A stretch of 59,551 nucleotides of DNA, from positions 1 through 59,551 of the forward strand of contig CACKVM010000003.1 of NCBI GenBank assembly GCA_902603625.1. Reading direction: 5' to 3'. Source of the DNA: an uncultured Pelagibacteraceae bacterium (GTDB lineage: Bacteria > Pseudomonadota > Alphaproteobacteria > Pelagibacterales > Pelagibacteraceae). The notes beneath the pieces are model-generated. The model did not search any database. It was not told the DNA's origin and saw only the letters and a list, made by a program, of their open reading frames with translations. This document shows, one piece after another, positions 8,385 through 18,900 of this stretch; position 1 is the first letter of the stretch; each line of letters starts with the position of its first letter. Position numbers and translations under genes: made by a program.

Positions 8385-8909
8385 TTATTTTATTTTTATT
8401 GTCTTAATATTTTCATTAAATATATCTAAAATATCTTTAGTTGCATCTAAGTTAGTTTTACCAATTAAAATATTTTCTTTTTTAACTATCATTTCAATAG
8501 AATTTTTTGCTGCATATTCTGCAACTATTTTTGTAAGTTGATTATAAAATTCAACTTTAGCTTTATTGCCATAAATATTTAACTTATTATTTTTTTTGGA
8601 CATCATATCATTATAAGATTTTGCTTTTTTTTCTAAATCTATTGTTTTTTTTTCAAGTTCTTCTTGAGACAAAACATTTTTTTGACTCATGATTTTATCT
8701 TTATCTTTTTGAATTTCATTTTGTAGACCCAATAATTCATCGTTTATTTTTTTCGCATCTGATTGGATTTTTTTATTTATCTCTTTTCCAGCAATTGAAT
8801 TCAAATATATATATTCGACATCTATAAAAAGAATTTTATTTTCTGCGTATGAATGTTGATTAAAATAAACAAAAAAAACTAATATAAAAGTTATAAACTT
8901 ATTAATCAT
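8385..8909 (-). CDS. skp: OmpH/Skp-family periplasmic chaperone
   Basis: Likely a periplasmic holdase that carries unfolded outer-membrane proteins to the BAM complex. The 174-residue protein starts with a signal peptide (MINKFITFILVFFVYFNQHSYA). A short strand KILFIDVEYI follows, then a long charged coiled-coil (about residues 45-125) typical of the OmpH/Skp tentacles. The start overlaps the bamA stop by 1 nt, the standard bamA-ompH pairing. Sequence identity in this family is low; the call rests on architecture and context. Confidence 0.85.
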   Translation of the reverse strand: MINKFITFILVFFVYFNQHSYAENKILFIDVEYIYLNSIAGKEINKKIQSDAKKINDELLGLQNEIQKDKDKIMSQKNVLSQEELEKKTIDLEKKAKSYNDMMSKKNNKLNIYGNKAKVEFYNQLTKIVAEYAAKNSIEMIVKKENILIGKTNLDATKDILDIFNENIKTIKIK

Positions 8910-11158
8910 TAGAAAGTAGTTCCAAGATTAAATCTAAAAGTTTCAGTTTTATCACTTGATTTTTTTGTGATTGGTTGACTTAATGAAAAACTTAATGGAC
9001 CAACAGGTGTCAATAAATTCATCCCTATCCCAGTTGCACTTCTAATTGTATTAGAGTCATTTATTGAGTCATCGTAATCAACTCCCCAAACATTCGCAAA
9101 ATCAATAAAATATTGGAAATCAATATTTTCAACTGTACTCATAATTCCGGGCAAATTTGTTGACAAGTTTAAAGAACTTACATAATTACCACCTATATAG
9201 TCAGTATTATCAACTGGTCCAATTTTACCTTTTTTAAATCCTCTTAATCGATTGTAGGGGATTTGACCCCTTTTAGAAATTCTCACATCTGAATCATCTA
9301 AAGTATTAACTGCTTTAAAATAAAAACTTGCTTTGCCAATCATCTCTGATGCTTGGTTTAAACTTTTATATTGAGTAAAAATTAAAGAGTTTGAAATTTC
9401 ATTATTACCAGAAATAATTGGCAGTTCTTGAAAAAAGGAAGTTTTATTTCCAGATGAAGGATTATAAAATGAATTTCTCAAATCGTAATTTAAACCATAA
9501 TTAAAATAAAAATCTTCATAAGTACCTTCTTGTTTTTTTAATTGAGTTGATGCTGTTGAATTTGTTTTTAAATCCTCAAGAGTTAGTGAAAATTCAGGAT
9601 TAAAGAATAAATTTTCATATTGTTCAAATTCTGTTCCAACTGAAAAACCAGTATTAGATACTTTATAACCAAAATCATCTAAAACATCGGTCTCTGTAGC
9701 AGTTACAGATGTAAATAGAGTATTATCAGTATAATTAAAATTGGGTTTAGCATAAACAAATTGACCCTTAACACCATCTTCAGATATTTCTAAATTTGTA
9801 TTTAAATTTATACCTTTACCTAAAAAGTTTTTTTCAACTATGCCCCCTCCTATTGTAGAGCCAGAAGTTCCAACTCCAGCTCCTAAGGATATTTCACCAG
9901 TTGGTTGTTCTACAACGCTAATATCAACTATTTTAAGATTCTCGCTAGAGCCGTCTTTTATTTCAGTATTAACTTCTTTAAAAATTCTTAATCCTTTAAT
10001 TTTATCAATTGATTTATTGAATAATAAAGAATTTAAAGGATCACCCTCATCTACAATTAATTTATTTCTAATAACCTCTTCTATAGTTTGAAAATTTCCT
10101 AATATATTAATTCTTTCAACATAGAATTTCTCAGCATCAATTATATTAAAAGTAAAATTTAATTTATTTTTTTGGACAATTTCTTCTTCAACTTTAGCAT
10201 CTATAAAATCATATAATCTTGCAGAAGCAATCTGATCAATTTCATTTAAAATTAAATTAAAGTCATCTAATGAGTATCTTTCATTTTCTAATTTTTTAAA
10301 AATCTTATCTATCTTTTTAAAATCACTTTTATTATAATTTAAAGGTAAATTTAATTTTAAATTATTAAAAAAATATTGCTCGCCAGATTCAATATTAAAT
10401 ATTAATTTAAAATTTCCGTCATTTTTTAATTCTGCAAATGAATTTAAAACTTTTACTTTATGATAACCTAAATTTTTATAATAATTTTCCAATAAACGTT
10501 TATCAAGATCAATAGTTGATTGATTTAGATAAACTCTATTAGAAATAAATTTCCAAAATTTATGTTCTTCAGAGGCAATAACTTCTAAAAGTTTTTTATC
10601 CTTAATTTTTTTATCACCAATAAATGATATTTCTTTAATTCTTGCTCTTTCTCCCTCATCTATATTTAATCTAATTTTAACAGAGTTAAGTTCATTATCT
10701 TTTATAAATGAAGGCTCAATCTTAGCAAAATAAAAACCATTAGACTTTAAAATATTCTTAATTAAAGTTATATCTTTTTGAAGTTGGTCTTCAGTGAAAG
10801 ACATTCTATCTTTCAAACTCATGGACTCAGAAATTTTTTGTTTAAAACTTTTACTTTTTATTCCTATAATTTCGATATTTTCAATTATTGGATTTTCTGT
10901 AAGATTTATAGTCAGCAGACCATTTGATAAATTTAGATCTATTTCTTTAAAAAAATTTGAATTATAAAGATTCTTTAGAACATTATTGAGTTCATTATCG
11001 TTATAATCAGCATTAACCTCTATTTTTCCAAGAACAATAATTGTTTCTTTTGAAATACGTTTATTCCCATTTATTTTAATGTCTTCTAGAACCTCAGCTA
11101 CACTGAATGACATAGTTATTAAAATAGACAAGACGATTGAAGTTATATATCTTAACAT
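8909..11158 (-). CDS. bamA: Outer-membrane protein assembly factor BamA
   Basis: Core of the BAM complex that inserts beta-barrels into the outer membrane. The 749-residue protein has a signal peptide (residues 1-21), about five POTRA domains up to about residue 420, and a C-terminal 16-strand Omp85 barrel. The barrel contains the loop-6 type motif RLRGFKKGKIGP and ends with the aromatic-terminated strand FRFNLGTTF. The gene follows dxr after only 10 bp. In many alphaproteobacteria the site-2 protease gene rseP/mmpA lies between dxr and bamA; it is absent here. Confidence 0.96.
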   Translation of the reverse strand: MLRYITSIVLSILITMSFSVAEVLEDIKINGNKRISKETIIVLGKIEVNADYNDNELNNVLKNLYNSNFFKEIDLNLSNGLLTINLTENPIIENIEIIGIKSKSFKQKISESMSLKDRMSFTEDQLQKDITLIKNILKSNGFYFAKIEPSFIKDNELNSVKIRLNIDEGERARIKEISFIGDKKIKDKKLLEVIASEEHKFWKFISNRVYLNQSTIDLDKRLLENYYKNLGYHKVKVLNSFAELKNDGNFKLIFNIESGEQYFFNNLKLNLPLNYNKSDFKKIDKIFKKLENERYSLDDFNLILNEIDQIASARLYDFIDAKVEEEIVQKNKLNFTFNIIDAEKFYVERINILGNFQTIEEVIRNKLIVDEGDPLNSLLFNKSIDKIKGLRIFKEVNTEIKDGSSENLKIVDISVVEQPTGEISLGAGVGTSGSTIGGGIVEKNFLGKGINLNTNLEISEDGVKGQFVYAKPNFNYTDNTLFTSVTATETDVLDDFGYKVSNTGFSVGTEFEQYENLFFNPEFSLTLEDLKTNSTASTQLKKQEGTYEDFYFNYGLNYDLRNSFYNPSSGNKTSFFQELPIISGNNEISNSLIFTQYKSLNQASEMIGKASFYFKAVNTLDDSDVRISKRGQIPYNRLRGFKKGKIGPVDNTDYIGGNYVSSLNLSTNLPGIMSTVENIDFQYFIDFANVWGVDYDDSINDSNTIRSATGIGMNLLTPVGPLSFSLSQPITKKSSDKTETFRFNLGTTF

Positions 11159-11168
11159 AAGTCAGATT

Positions 11169-12326
11169 TTATACACCTAAACTAATAAGTTTTAAACTCA
11201 CATAATCTCTTAATCTATAAATATCTTTAACATTTTTTGGTGAAATTTTCCTTAAATTTAGAAATTCTCTCAAATTACAATACTTATAAATTGAATTAAT
11301 CATTTCATGATATTCGATTTCATTTTTTAGATACTTTAAAACAAAAAAGTCGTTAATGGTAACTATAGCTGTTTCGTATAAGCTATCTTTATCTCTCAGA
11401 TTATTCAATAATCGAGTAAGTGGAAATTTTTTATAATCAATTTTTTTTAATTGTAAATTATTCAAAATAGTCAGATTTAAGTTTTGAGATTTGATTTTAT
11501 TTTTTACATTTGGATATAATGAATTATAGATTGGAATTTTCATGTCTGGTTCATGCATTAAAATTTTTATAAGTGCATTATTGAATTTAACTATTGCATG
11601 AACATAGGATTGAGGATGTGTTAAAATTGATATTTTTTTATATTTTAAATTAAAAAGTTTTTTTGCCTCAATTACTTCGAAAACTTTATTCATCATTGTA
11701 GAGGAATCAATTGAAATTTTTTGTCCCATTTTCCAATTTGGATGGTTTAACGCATCTCTTCTTTTTATTTTTTTTATTGATTTGTTTAAAAAAGGACCGC
11801 CAGATGCTGTTATAAATATTTTATCAATTAAATCGTGATTATTCTTTTCAATTAAAGAATAAATTGAGAAATGTTCTGAATCTATAGGAATAAAATTAGT
11901 CTTTGACTTATTCAATTCTTTTTTAATCAAATTCCAACCACAAATAATCGACTCTTTATTTACAATTGCAATATTTTTGCTTTTTTTTATGAGTTGTATT
12001 GAAGGCTGTAATCCATCAATACCAACAACAGAAATCATAGAATAAAAAATTTCTTTTTTTTTTAATATTTTATCTATGATATTAAAAGAATTAAAAAAAT
12101 TAATTTTTAATTTTTTATATTTTTTTTTTGCAAATTTAAATTTATTTAAATCATTTATAATAACGTTTTTAACTTTAAATCGTTTTGCTTGTTGAATAAT
12201 TTTATTTAAATTCTTATTTGTTGATAACAATTTAATATTATAGTTATTTCTATATTTTTGTATTATAGATAAAGTATTTTGACCTATAGAGCCAGTTGAA
12301 CCTAAGATCACAATATTTTTTTTCAT
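11169..12326 (-). CDS. dxr: 1-deoxy-D-xylulose 5-phosphate reductoisomerase
   Basis: Converts DXP to MEP with NADPH, the committed step of the non-mevalonate isoprenoid pathway. At 385 residues it has the N-terminal Rossmann motif ILGSTGSIGQNTL, the metal-binding stretch PIDSEHFSIY, the ASGGPF loop and HPNWKMGQKISIDSSTMMNK. The start overlaps the cdsA stop by 4 nt. It sits naturally with uppS two genes upstream, since undecaprenyl phosphate synthesis uses the same isoprenoid precursors. Confidence 0.96.
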   Translation of the reverse strand: MKKNIVILGSTGSIGQNTLSIIQKYRNNYNIKLLSTNKNLNKIIQQAKRFKVKNVIINDLNKFKFAKKKYKKLKINFFNSFNIIDKILKKKEIFYSMISVVGIDGLQPSIQLIKKSKNIAIVNKESIICGWNLIKKELNKSKTNFIPIDSEHFSIYSLIEKNNHDLIDKIFITASGGPFLNKSIKKIKRRDALNHPNWKMGQKISIDSSTMMNKVFEVIEAKKLFNLKYKKISILTHPQSYVHAIVKFNNALIKILMHEPDMKIPIYNSLYPNVKNKIKSQNLNLTILNNLQLKKIDYKKFPLTRLLNNLRDKDSLYETAIVTINDFFVLKYLKNEIEYHEMINSIYKYCNLREFLNLRKISPKNVKDIYRLRDYVSLKLISLGV

Positions 12327-12964
12327 ATATAAATAACATGTAAGAAGTTTATAATTGGTAAAACAAAAATCAAGCCATCAATTCTATCTAATAATCCACC
12401 ATGACCCGGTAAAATTTTGCCTGTATTTTTTATTTTTGCTTTTCTCTTAAAATATGAAACAATTAAATCGCCTATTTGACTTATAAATGAAATTAATAAA
12501 ATTAGTGATAATATAAATACCATATTATCATCTATAGATATTTCATTAATCAAATATTGAAGAAAAAAAATACCGGCTAAAATTGAAAAAATAAAACTAC
12601 CAACAACTCCTGAATAGGTTTTATTGGGACTTATTTTTGTTAATTTAGGTCCTTTTAAAATTTTTCCAAAAACATAACCACCTATGTCAGTAAAAATACA
12701 TACTAAAATAATAAATAAAAAAAAATTTAGTCCAATCTTTTCTCTCACATAAAAAGCTGAACAAAATGAAATGAAAAGAAATAAAATACCAAAAAATTTA
12801 ATAATCTCATTCTTTTTACTCATTTTTATCCATTCAAAGCTAGAAACTACAAAAGAAAAACTTAAGAAAAAAATAAAGATTATTGATCCTTTAATAATAA
12901 AAAAAACTGACAATGATATTAAAATTATAGAAGTAAATACTCTTTTTTGTAATTCGTTTCCCAT
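12323..12964 (-). CDS. cdsA: Phosphatidate cytidylyltransferase (CDP-diglyceride synthase)
   Basis: Makes CDP-diacylglycerol from phosphatidate and CTP, the branch point of phospholipid synthesis, in the cytoplasmic membrane. The 213-residue protein has several hydrophobic helices and the CdsA signature near the C terminus: SQIGDLIVSYFKRKAKIKN followed by KILPGHGGLLDRIDGL, with the conserved acidic metal-binding residues. At 213 residues it is shorter than the usual 260-285, with fewer N-terminal helices. It overlaps uppS by 1 nt and dxr by 4 nt. Confidence 0.93.
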   Translation of the reverse strand: MGNELQKRVFTSIILISLSVFFIIKGSIIFIFFLSFSFVVSSFEWIKMSKKNEIIKFFGILFLFISFCSAFYVREKIGLNFFLFIILVCIFTDIGGYVFGKILKGPKLTKISPNKTYSGVVGSFIFSILAGIFFLQYLINEISIDDNMVFILSLILLISFISQIGDLIVSYFKRKAKIKNTGKILPGHGGLLDRIDGLIFVLPIINFLHVIYI

Positions 12965-13638
12965 TAAATATTACCAAAATTTCGCTTAACTTTTTTAAAA
13001 TCACTAATAATTTTATTATAATCCTTTTCAGTAAATTCTGGCCACAATTTCTTTTCAAAGAAGATTTCAGAATAAGCAAGTTGCCATAACAAAAAGTTAC
13101 TTAATCTTTTAGTATTACCAGTTCTTATCAATAAATCTGGATCTGGAATATTCTTTGTTTGTAAATATTGAGATAAATTAATCTCATTTATTTTTTTTTT
13201 ATGTTTACTCAAATTTTTTAACGCATTTATTATCTCAAATTTTGAACCATAGTTTAAAGCTAAATTAATTTGTAATTTTTTATTTTTTGATGTTTTTTTT
13301 TCAGAGAGACTTAATAATTGATTTAATTTTGAAGAAAAATTTTTAACTCCAATTATTTTAAGTTTTATATTTTTTTTATGAAGTTCTTCAATTCTGTTTA
13401 TTAAGAAATTTTCTAACAAATTAAATAAATAATTTACTTCTTTTTTAGGTCGTTTCCAATTTTCAGTGGAAAAAGCATATAAAGTTAAAAATTTAATCTT
13501 ATTTTTAATTGTTTCTTTAATAATCTTTTCAACGGTGTTTAACCCAGCTTTGTGTCCAGCATTTCGTGAATTCTTATATTTTAAACCCCATCTACCATTG
13601 CCATCCATAATGATAGCTACATGATTAAGTGAGTTCAT
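12964..13638 (-). CDS. uppS: Isoprenyl transferase (undecaprenyl diphosphate synthase)
   Basis: Elongates farnesyl diphosphate with isopentenyl units to the C55 lipid carrier used for peptidoglycan and LPS. The 224-residue cis-prenyltransferase has the diphosphate-binding motif IIMDGNGRWG (Asp12), TLYAFSTENWKRP and, near the C terminus, PDLLIRTGNTKRLSNFLLWQLAYSE-type substrate-binding residues. It overlaps frr by 4 nt and cdsA by 1 nt, the standard frr-uppS-cdsA order. Confidence 0.95.
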   Translation of the reverse strand: MNSLNHVAIIMDGNGRWGLKYKNSRNAGHKAGLNTVEKIIKETIKNKIKFLTLYAFSTENWKRPKKEVNYLFNLLENFLINRIEELHKKNIKLKIIGVKNFSSKLNQLLSLSEKKTSKNKKLQINLALNYGSKFEIINALKNLSKHKKKINEINLSQYLQTKNIPDPDLLIRTGNTKRLSNFLLWQLAYSEIFFEKKLWPEFTEKDYNKIISDFKKVKRNFGNI

Positions 13639-14186
13639 ATTGTCATTATTTCTTTTTCTTTAGACGTAACTTTCTCATCTACTACTGAGATATGTTTATC
13701 AGTAATATTTTGTACATTTTTTTCGAAAGATTTTTCTTGGTCTTCACCAATTTCTTTTGATTTTAATAATTTTTTCAACTCTTCATTTGCCTCTCTTCTG
13801 ATATTTCTTATTGAAACTTTACACTTTTCTCCCATCGATTTAATCATCTTCTTTAATTCTGTTCTTCGTTCCTCATTTAGCTCAGGTATTGGTAATCTAA
13901 TAAGTTGTCCGTCTATTTGTGGGTTGAGTCCGAGTTCTGATTTTTTTATTGCTGCATCTACAAGTGTAACATTATTTTGATCCCAGATTTGAATGTTTAT
14001 CATCCTTGGTTCAGGTGTAGTAATGCTTCCAACTTGATTAATTGGCATTTGTTGTCCATAAACATCAACTTTAACTAAATCCAACATAGCTGAATTAGCT
14101 CTACCAGTTCTTAAGGATGAAAGTTCTTTTAAAAGAACCTCAATAGCTTTATCCATTTTAAGGCTATATGATTTTTCATCAAACAT
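13635..14186 (-). CDS. frr: Ribosome recycling factor
   Basis: Splits post-termination ribosomes together with EF-G. The 183-residue length and the motifs LSSLRTGRANSAMLD (residues 17-31), VYGQQMPINQVGSI and the C-terminal IRNIRREANEELKKL helix are typical of RRF. It directly abuts tsf with no intervening base. In most bacteria pyrH (UMP kinase) sits between tsf and frr; it is missing from that position here. Confidence 0.97.
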   Translation of the reverse strand: MFDEKSYSLKMDKAIEVLLKELSSLRTGRANSAMLDLVKVDVYGQQMPINQVGSITTPEPRMINIQIWDQNNVTLVDAAIKKSELGLNPQIDGQLIRLPIPELNEERRTELKKMIKSMGEKCKVSIRNIRREANEELKKLLKSKEIGEDQEKSFEKNVQNITDKHISVVDEKVTSKEKEIMTI

Positions 14187-15038
14187 TTATTCACCAATTT
14201 TAAATCTAACAAATTCCTTAATCTTTAAATCAGAAATAGATAGTTCTTTTAATATATCTTGTACTTTTTTTTTTGGCTCCATGACCCAAGCTTGGGATAA
14301 TAAAGCATTTTCCTCTTTAAACTTATTCATTTTACCTAAACTAATTTTTTTCGCTATTTCCTCAGGTTTACCAGAATTTTTTAGTTCCTCTTGAACTAAT
14401 TCTTGTTCTTTGTCTATTAGTGTCTGATCAATTGAATTTTGATCCAAAGCTAATGGATTTGATGCTGCTATATGCATTGAAAGTTGTTTGCCAAAGTTTT
14501 TGACTGTGTCTGAATTATCTTTAGTCTCTATTGAAACAGCAACTGCTAATTTCGCTAAATTATCTTTAACTACAGTATGTAAATATTTAGAATTTATTGA
14601 ACCTTTGTGTGATATAGTTTTAGTTTTACCAATTGTGATCTTCTCTCCAATTTTAGCAATCAACGCAACTAAATTATCCTGAACTGATTTTCCATCAGAC
14701 ATTATTGATTTATTTAAACTTTCTACATCTGAGTTAACATCATTATTTAATTCACTTAACTCTTGGACAAATTTAATAAAATCATCATTTTTGGCTACAA
14801 AATCAGTTTCACAATTTACTTCAATCAGAGACAACTTCTTATCATCACCACTAACTGCAACAACACCTTCTTTTGCATCTCTGGACATTTTTTTTGAGGC
14901 TTTAGAAATTCCTTTTATTCTTAAAATTTCAATTGCTTTATCTAAGTCTCCATTAGACTCTTTTATTGCTAAATTACAATCTTTAAAACCTGCACCTGTT
15001 GCAGATCTTAATTTTTTAACCTTTTCAATGTCACTCAT
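14187..15038 (-). CDS. tsf: Translation elongation factor Ts
   Basis: Nucleotide exchange factor for EF-Tu. The 283-residue protein has the UBA-like N terminus ([19 protein letters not shown]) and the signature [11 protein letters not shown] near residue 80 that contacts EF-Tu, then two dimerisation subdomains. The start overlaps the rpsB stop by 1 nt, so the two genes are almost certainly co-translated from one message under the rpsB leader. Confidence 0.97.
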   Translation of the reverse strand: MSDIEKVKKLRSATGAGFKDCNLAIKESNGDLDKAIEILRIKGISKASKKMSRDAKEGVVAVSGDDKKLSLIEVNCETDFVAKNDDFIKFVQELSELNNDVNSDVESLNKSIMSDGKSVQDNLVALIAKIGEKITIGKTKTISHKGSINSKYLHTVVKDNLAKLAVAVSIETKDNSDTVKNFGKQLSMHIAASNPLALDQNSIDQTLIDKEQELVQEELKNSGKPEEIAKKISLGKMNKFKEENALLSQAWVMEPKKKVQDILKELSISDLKIKEFVRFKIGE

Positions 15039-15835
15039 TAATTTATTGATCCCTTTTTATCTTTAGAAAATTTTTTTTCTAGTTTTTCTCTATCTAGTTC
15101 TTGAATAGTTTTTTTTGAGTTTTCCTCATTATTATTTTCTTTAGCTGGGATAACCTTTTTTGCTGAATTAATTGTTTCTTTAATTAAATTACAATAAAGG
15201 TCTATTGCTCTTCGTGCATCATCATTTCCTGGGATAGGATAATCAATACCATCAGGATTTGAATTACTATCTAATATCGCAATTATAGGTATTCCAAGTT
15301 TAACTGACTCTTGTATTGCTAACGACTCGTAATTCGTATCAATAATAAAAACAAGATCTGGTGTTTTTTTCATTTCTGCTATCCCACCTAGAGACCTTTG
15401 AAGCTTGTCTTTTTTAATGCTCATTTTAAGAAGTTCTTTTTTTGTAAAACCTCTATTTTCAGCATTAAGATCAGACTCATATTTTTTCATTTTTTTTATT
15501 GAACCAGATATAGTCCCCCAATTAGTAAGCATTCCCCCTAGCCATCTATAATTTACAAAATACTGATCGGTCTCTTTTGCTATTTCAGCAATAGCCTCTG
15601 AAGCTTGTTTCTTTGTTGAAACAAATAATATTTTTCCATTGTTTGAAATGGTTTGATAAACTTTTTCAAGAGCTATTTTTATAAGTTCTAATGTTTGTGT
15701 TAAGTCTATGATGTGGATTGAATCCCTTTTTCCAAAAATATATTTTTTCATTTTTGGGTTCCATCTTAAAGTCTTGTGACCAAGATGAACTCCGGCTTCT
15801 AAAAGTTGTTGAATTGTTATGTTCGGTATCTTCAT
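15038..15835 (-). CDS. rpsB: 30S ribosomal protein S2
   Basis: Component of the small ribosomal subunit. The 265 residues start with [30 protein letters not shown], the family hallmark; WLGGMLTNW and [27 protein letters not shown] follow. The C terminus carries a charged extension of about 40 residues (from [14 protein letters not shown]) rich in Lys and Glu, longer than in E. coli S2. It heads a 13-gene run and is preceded by a 130 bp gap, large for this window, that holds a structured leader. Confidence 0.97.
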   Translation of the reverse strand: MKIPNITIQQLLEAGVHLGHKTLRWNPKMKKYIFGKRDSIHIIDLTQTLELIKIALEKVYQTISNNGKILFVSTKKQASEAIAEIAKETDQYFVNYRWLGGMLTNWGTISGSIKKMKKYESDLNAENRGFTKKELLKMSIKKDKLQRSLGGIAEMKKTPDLVFIIDTNYESLAIQESVKLGIPIIAILDSNSNPDGIDYPIPGNDDARRAIDLYCNLIKETINSAKKVIPAKENNNEENSKKTIQELDREKLEKKFSKDKKGSIN

Positions 15836-15837
15836 AT

Positions 15838-15912
15838 TTATTCCCTGTTAAGCCACCACAGTAACTACCAATTAAGGACAGGAGGTGTAAAACCAAATAA
15901 CTGTGTGCGTTT
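15838..15912 (-). ncRNA. rpsB (S2) leader RNA, candidate cis-regulatory element
   Basis: The bases upstream of rpsB are clearly richer in G and C than other gaps here. On the - strand CACAGT (15905-15900) can pair with ACTGTG (15862-15857), enclosing about 37 nt that includes GGTTTTACACCTCC and TGTCCTTAATTGG, which offer further short pairings. A structured cis-element upstream of the S2 gene has been described for Candidatus Pelagibacter ubique, and S2 autoregulates its own operon in other proteobacteria. The ends given here are approximate and the fold was judged by eye. Confidence 0.6.
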
Positions 15913-15929
15913 TTGTTAATTTTACAGAT

Positions 15930-15958
15930 TATTTACTAATTTTTTTTAATTTAAACAA
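15930..15958 (-). promoter_or_regulatory. Candidate sigma-70 promoter of the rpsB operon
   Basis: On the - strand TTGTTT (15958-15953) and TAAATA (15935-15930) are 17 bp apart. Transcription would start near 15923, giving a leader of about 88 nt that covers the structured rpsB element. The match to consensus is modest and the region is A/T-rich, so this is a placement guided by the leader. Confidence 0.35.
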
Positions 15959-15965
15959 GTATTAA

Positions 15966-18900
15966 TTAATGAATATTTAAGCTAATTTCTTTATTTCTCA
16001 AAATATTAATTGATTTTCTATCAATATATCTCAAATTTTTAAGGTTAAAAATTTGAGTTTCTTTATCGTTTGAAAAATTTATATGAACCAAAGTTTCACC
16101 TTTTTTATCAAGAAATTTACTTATCTCTTTTAATTCTTGCTCAGATTTTACGTTAAAAGTTATTTCTTTAATAGAACTATTAAATAAATCTTTGAGTGAT
16201 GCGATTCTTCTTACATTAATTCTTTTTGTTTTATCCTCATTTGAAGAAATAGTCTTTGTTAAAGTGAGAATTAACGATGTTCCTTCTTTTAGGTAGTCTC
16301 TGTTCATGTCTAATAAATCAGAAAATACGAATAACTCAAAAACACTAGACAAATCAGTTAATTTGATTACAGCGTATGAATTTCCTTTAGCAGTTTTTCT
16401 CTCATTAATCTTTAAAAGTGTAGCAGCTATATTATTTTCTTTTATCTCATCATTTGAATAAAATTTTTGATAATCTATTATCTTATAATCATCAAAAATT
16501 TCTTTAAATTGATTTAAAGGATGGTCTGATATAAAAAAACCTAGAGCTTCAAATTCTTTTGATAATCTTTCCTCAAACTCCCAATCTTTTATATTATCAA
16601 TAATATTGATATCCTCATCATTACTTTCACCAAATAAATCAATTTGATTAGTAATTTTATTATCAAAATGATTTTTGGACTTTGAAATAATATTTGGAAT
16701 AGAATTAAATATTGATTGACGATTATTGTTTAAATTATCAAAAGCACCGGCTTTTACTAAACCTTCTAATTGCAGTTTATTAATGTCTTTTGGATCAACT
16801 CTTTTAATAAAATCACTAAAAGATAAAAATTTACCATTATTTAATCTTTCTTTGACAATGTTAGAAATAGCCTCAGATCCTACTGCTTTAATAGCACCTA
16901 ATGCGTAATAAAATTTTTCATTTTCTGTTTTAAAAGTTCCAAAACATTCGTTTATATCTGGTCTAACAATTTCAATATTCAATCTTTTTAATTCTTCATA
17001 AAACTCACTTAATTTATTTTGATTAGAAATCTCCATAGTCATAGATGCTGCTATAAATTCTTTAGGAAAATATGTTTTTAAATAAGCTGTTTGATAAGAA
17101 ATTATTGCATAAGCTGCTGCATGACTTTTGTTAAAACCATACTCAGCAAATGGTTCTATCTTTAGAAAAATTCCTGCTGCTACATCTTTACTAATTCCAT
17201 TTTCAACTGCTCCAGCAATAAAATTTTGTTTTTGTTTTTCTAACTCAACTCTCTTTTTTTTACCCATTGCTCTTCTTAATAAATCTGCTTGACCAGCAGT
17301 AAATCCAGATAGTTTTTGGGCTATCTGCATAACTTGTTCCTGATAAATTATTACTCCATACGTAGGTTTTAAAATATCTTCTAAGAGTGGGTGTAAATAA
17401 TCTGGGCTTTTTCTTCCATGTTTGCAATCATTATAAATTGGAATATTATTCATTGGACCTGGTCTGTACAATGCAACCAAAGCAATAATATCCTCAATAT
17501 GATTAGGTCTCATGTGTATTAATGCATCTCTCATGCCTGCACTCTCAATTTGGAATAATCCAACAGTTTTTCCAGATGACATTAATTCAAAAACTTTTTG
17601 ATCCTCAAAACTTATATTTTCAATATCAAATTCCTTATTTTTTTTTTTGATAAGTTTTTGGGTATTATTAATTACTGTTAAAGTTTTAAGACCTAAAAAA
17701 TCAAATTTTACTAAACCAGCATTTTCAGCAGAGTACATATCAAATTGCGTAGATGGTAATAATAAATTTGTAGATTTATCTTTATATAAAGGCACTACTT
17801 CTGTTAATTTCTTATCAGCAATTACTACTCCGGCAGCGTGAGTCGCAACATTTCTATTTAATCCTTCCAATTTCAAAGATAGATCAGTAAGTTTTTTTAC
17901 TCTAGGATCATCTTCTATCATTTTTTGTAATCTAGGTTCTCCTACTATACATTCTGATAAATTTTGAGGTCTTGATGGATCAAATGGTATCATTTTAGCA
18001 ATACTATCCACAAAGCCATAAGATAGACCTAAAACTCTACCAACATCTCTTATAACCATTCTTGCTTTTAATTTTCCAAATGTAATTATATGAGCTACGC
18101 TGTCTTTATATCTTTTTGTTAGATATTCAAAAACCAAGTCTCTCTTTTCTTCACAAAAATCTATATCAAAATCTGGCATTGAGATTCTATCTGGGTTTAA
18201 AAACCGCTCAAAAATCAAATTATATTTTATTGGATCTACATCTGTGATTGATAGGCACCATGCTACTAAAGATCCTGCCCCTGAACCTCTACCAGGGCCA
18301 ACAGGGATATCATTTTTTTTCGCCCATTTAATATAATCTGATACAATAAGAAAATAACTAGCATATTCCATTTTTATAATTATTTCTAGTTCATGATCTA
18401 ATCTATCCTTATATATTAAATATTTTTGATTATTTTTTATTTCATTATCTTTGAGATTAAAAAATCTTACAAATTTTTCTTTAAGACCGTTAATAGACTC
18501 TTTTTTAATAATTTCATTTGCATTACCATCTCTTGAGGTACTTATATTAGGTAATATTGGTTTTGAAAACAATGGTCTAAAGCTACATCTCAATGGAAAA
18601 TTATAATTGTTCTCTAAAGCTTCCGGTATATCAGCAAACAATTCTGACATTTCATTATCATTTTTAAGATAATGTTCTGATGAATATCTAATTCGATTTT
18701 TATCATTAACATAACTTTTATTTTTAATACATATCAAAGTATCATGTGCTTCATGCATGTCTTTAGATAAATAAAATACTTCATTAGTTGCAATTATTGG
18801 TATTTTAAGTTTATTAGATTGATTAAGATTAAATTTTTCAAAACTTAATTCGTTTTGATCAAAATGCCTTTGAATTTCCAAATAAAATCTATCACCAAAT

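Noticed and set aside
12891-13079. A 62-codon frame on the - strand across the uppS-cdsA junction
   Set aside because: It overlaps both well-supported genes in another frame and its Lys/Ile/Phe-rich composition is what random A/T-rich DNA gives.
15966-16000. Terminator after dnaE
   Set aside because: There are T-rich runs on both strands but no stem of more than a few base pairs; poly-A/T runs are common throughout and mean little here.
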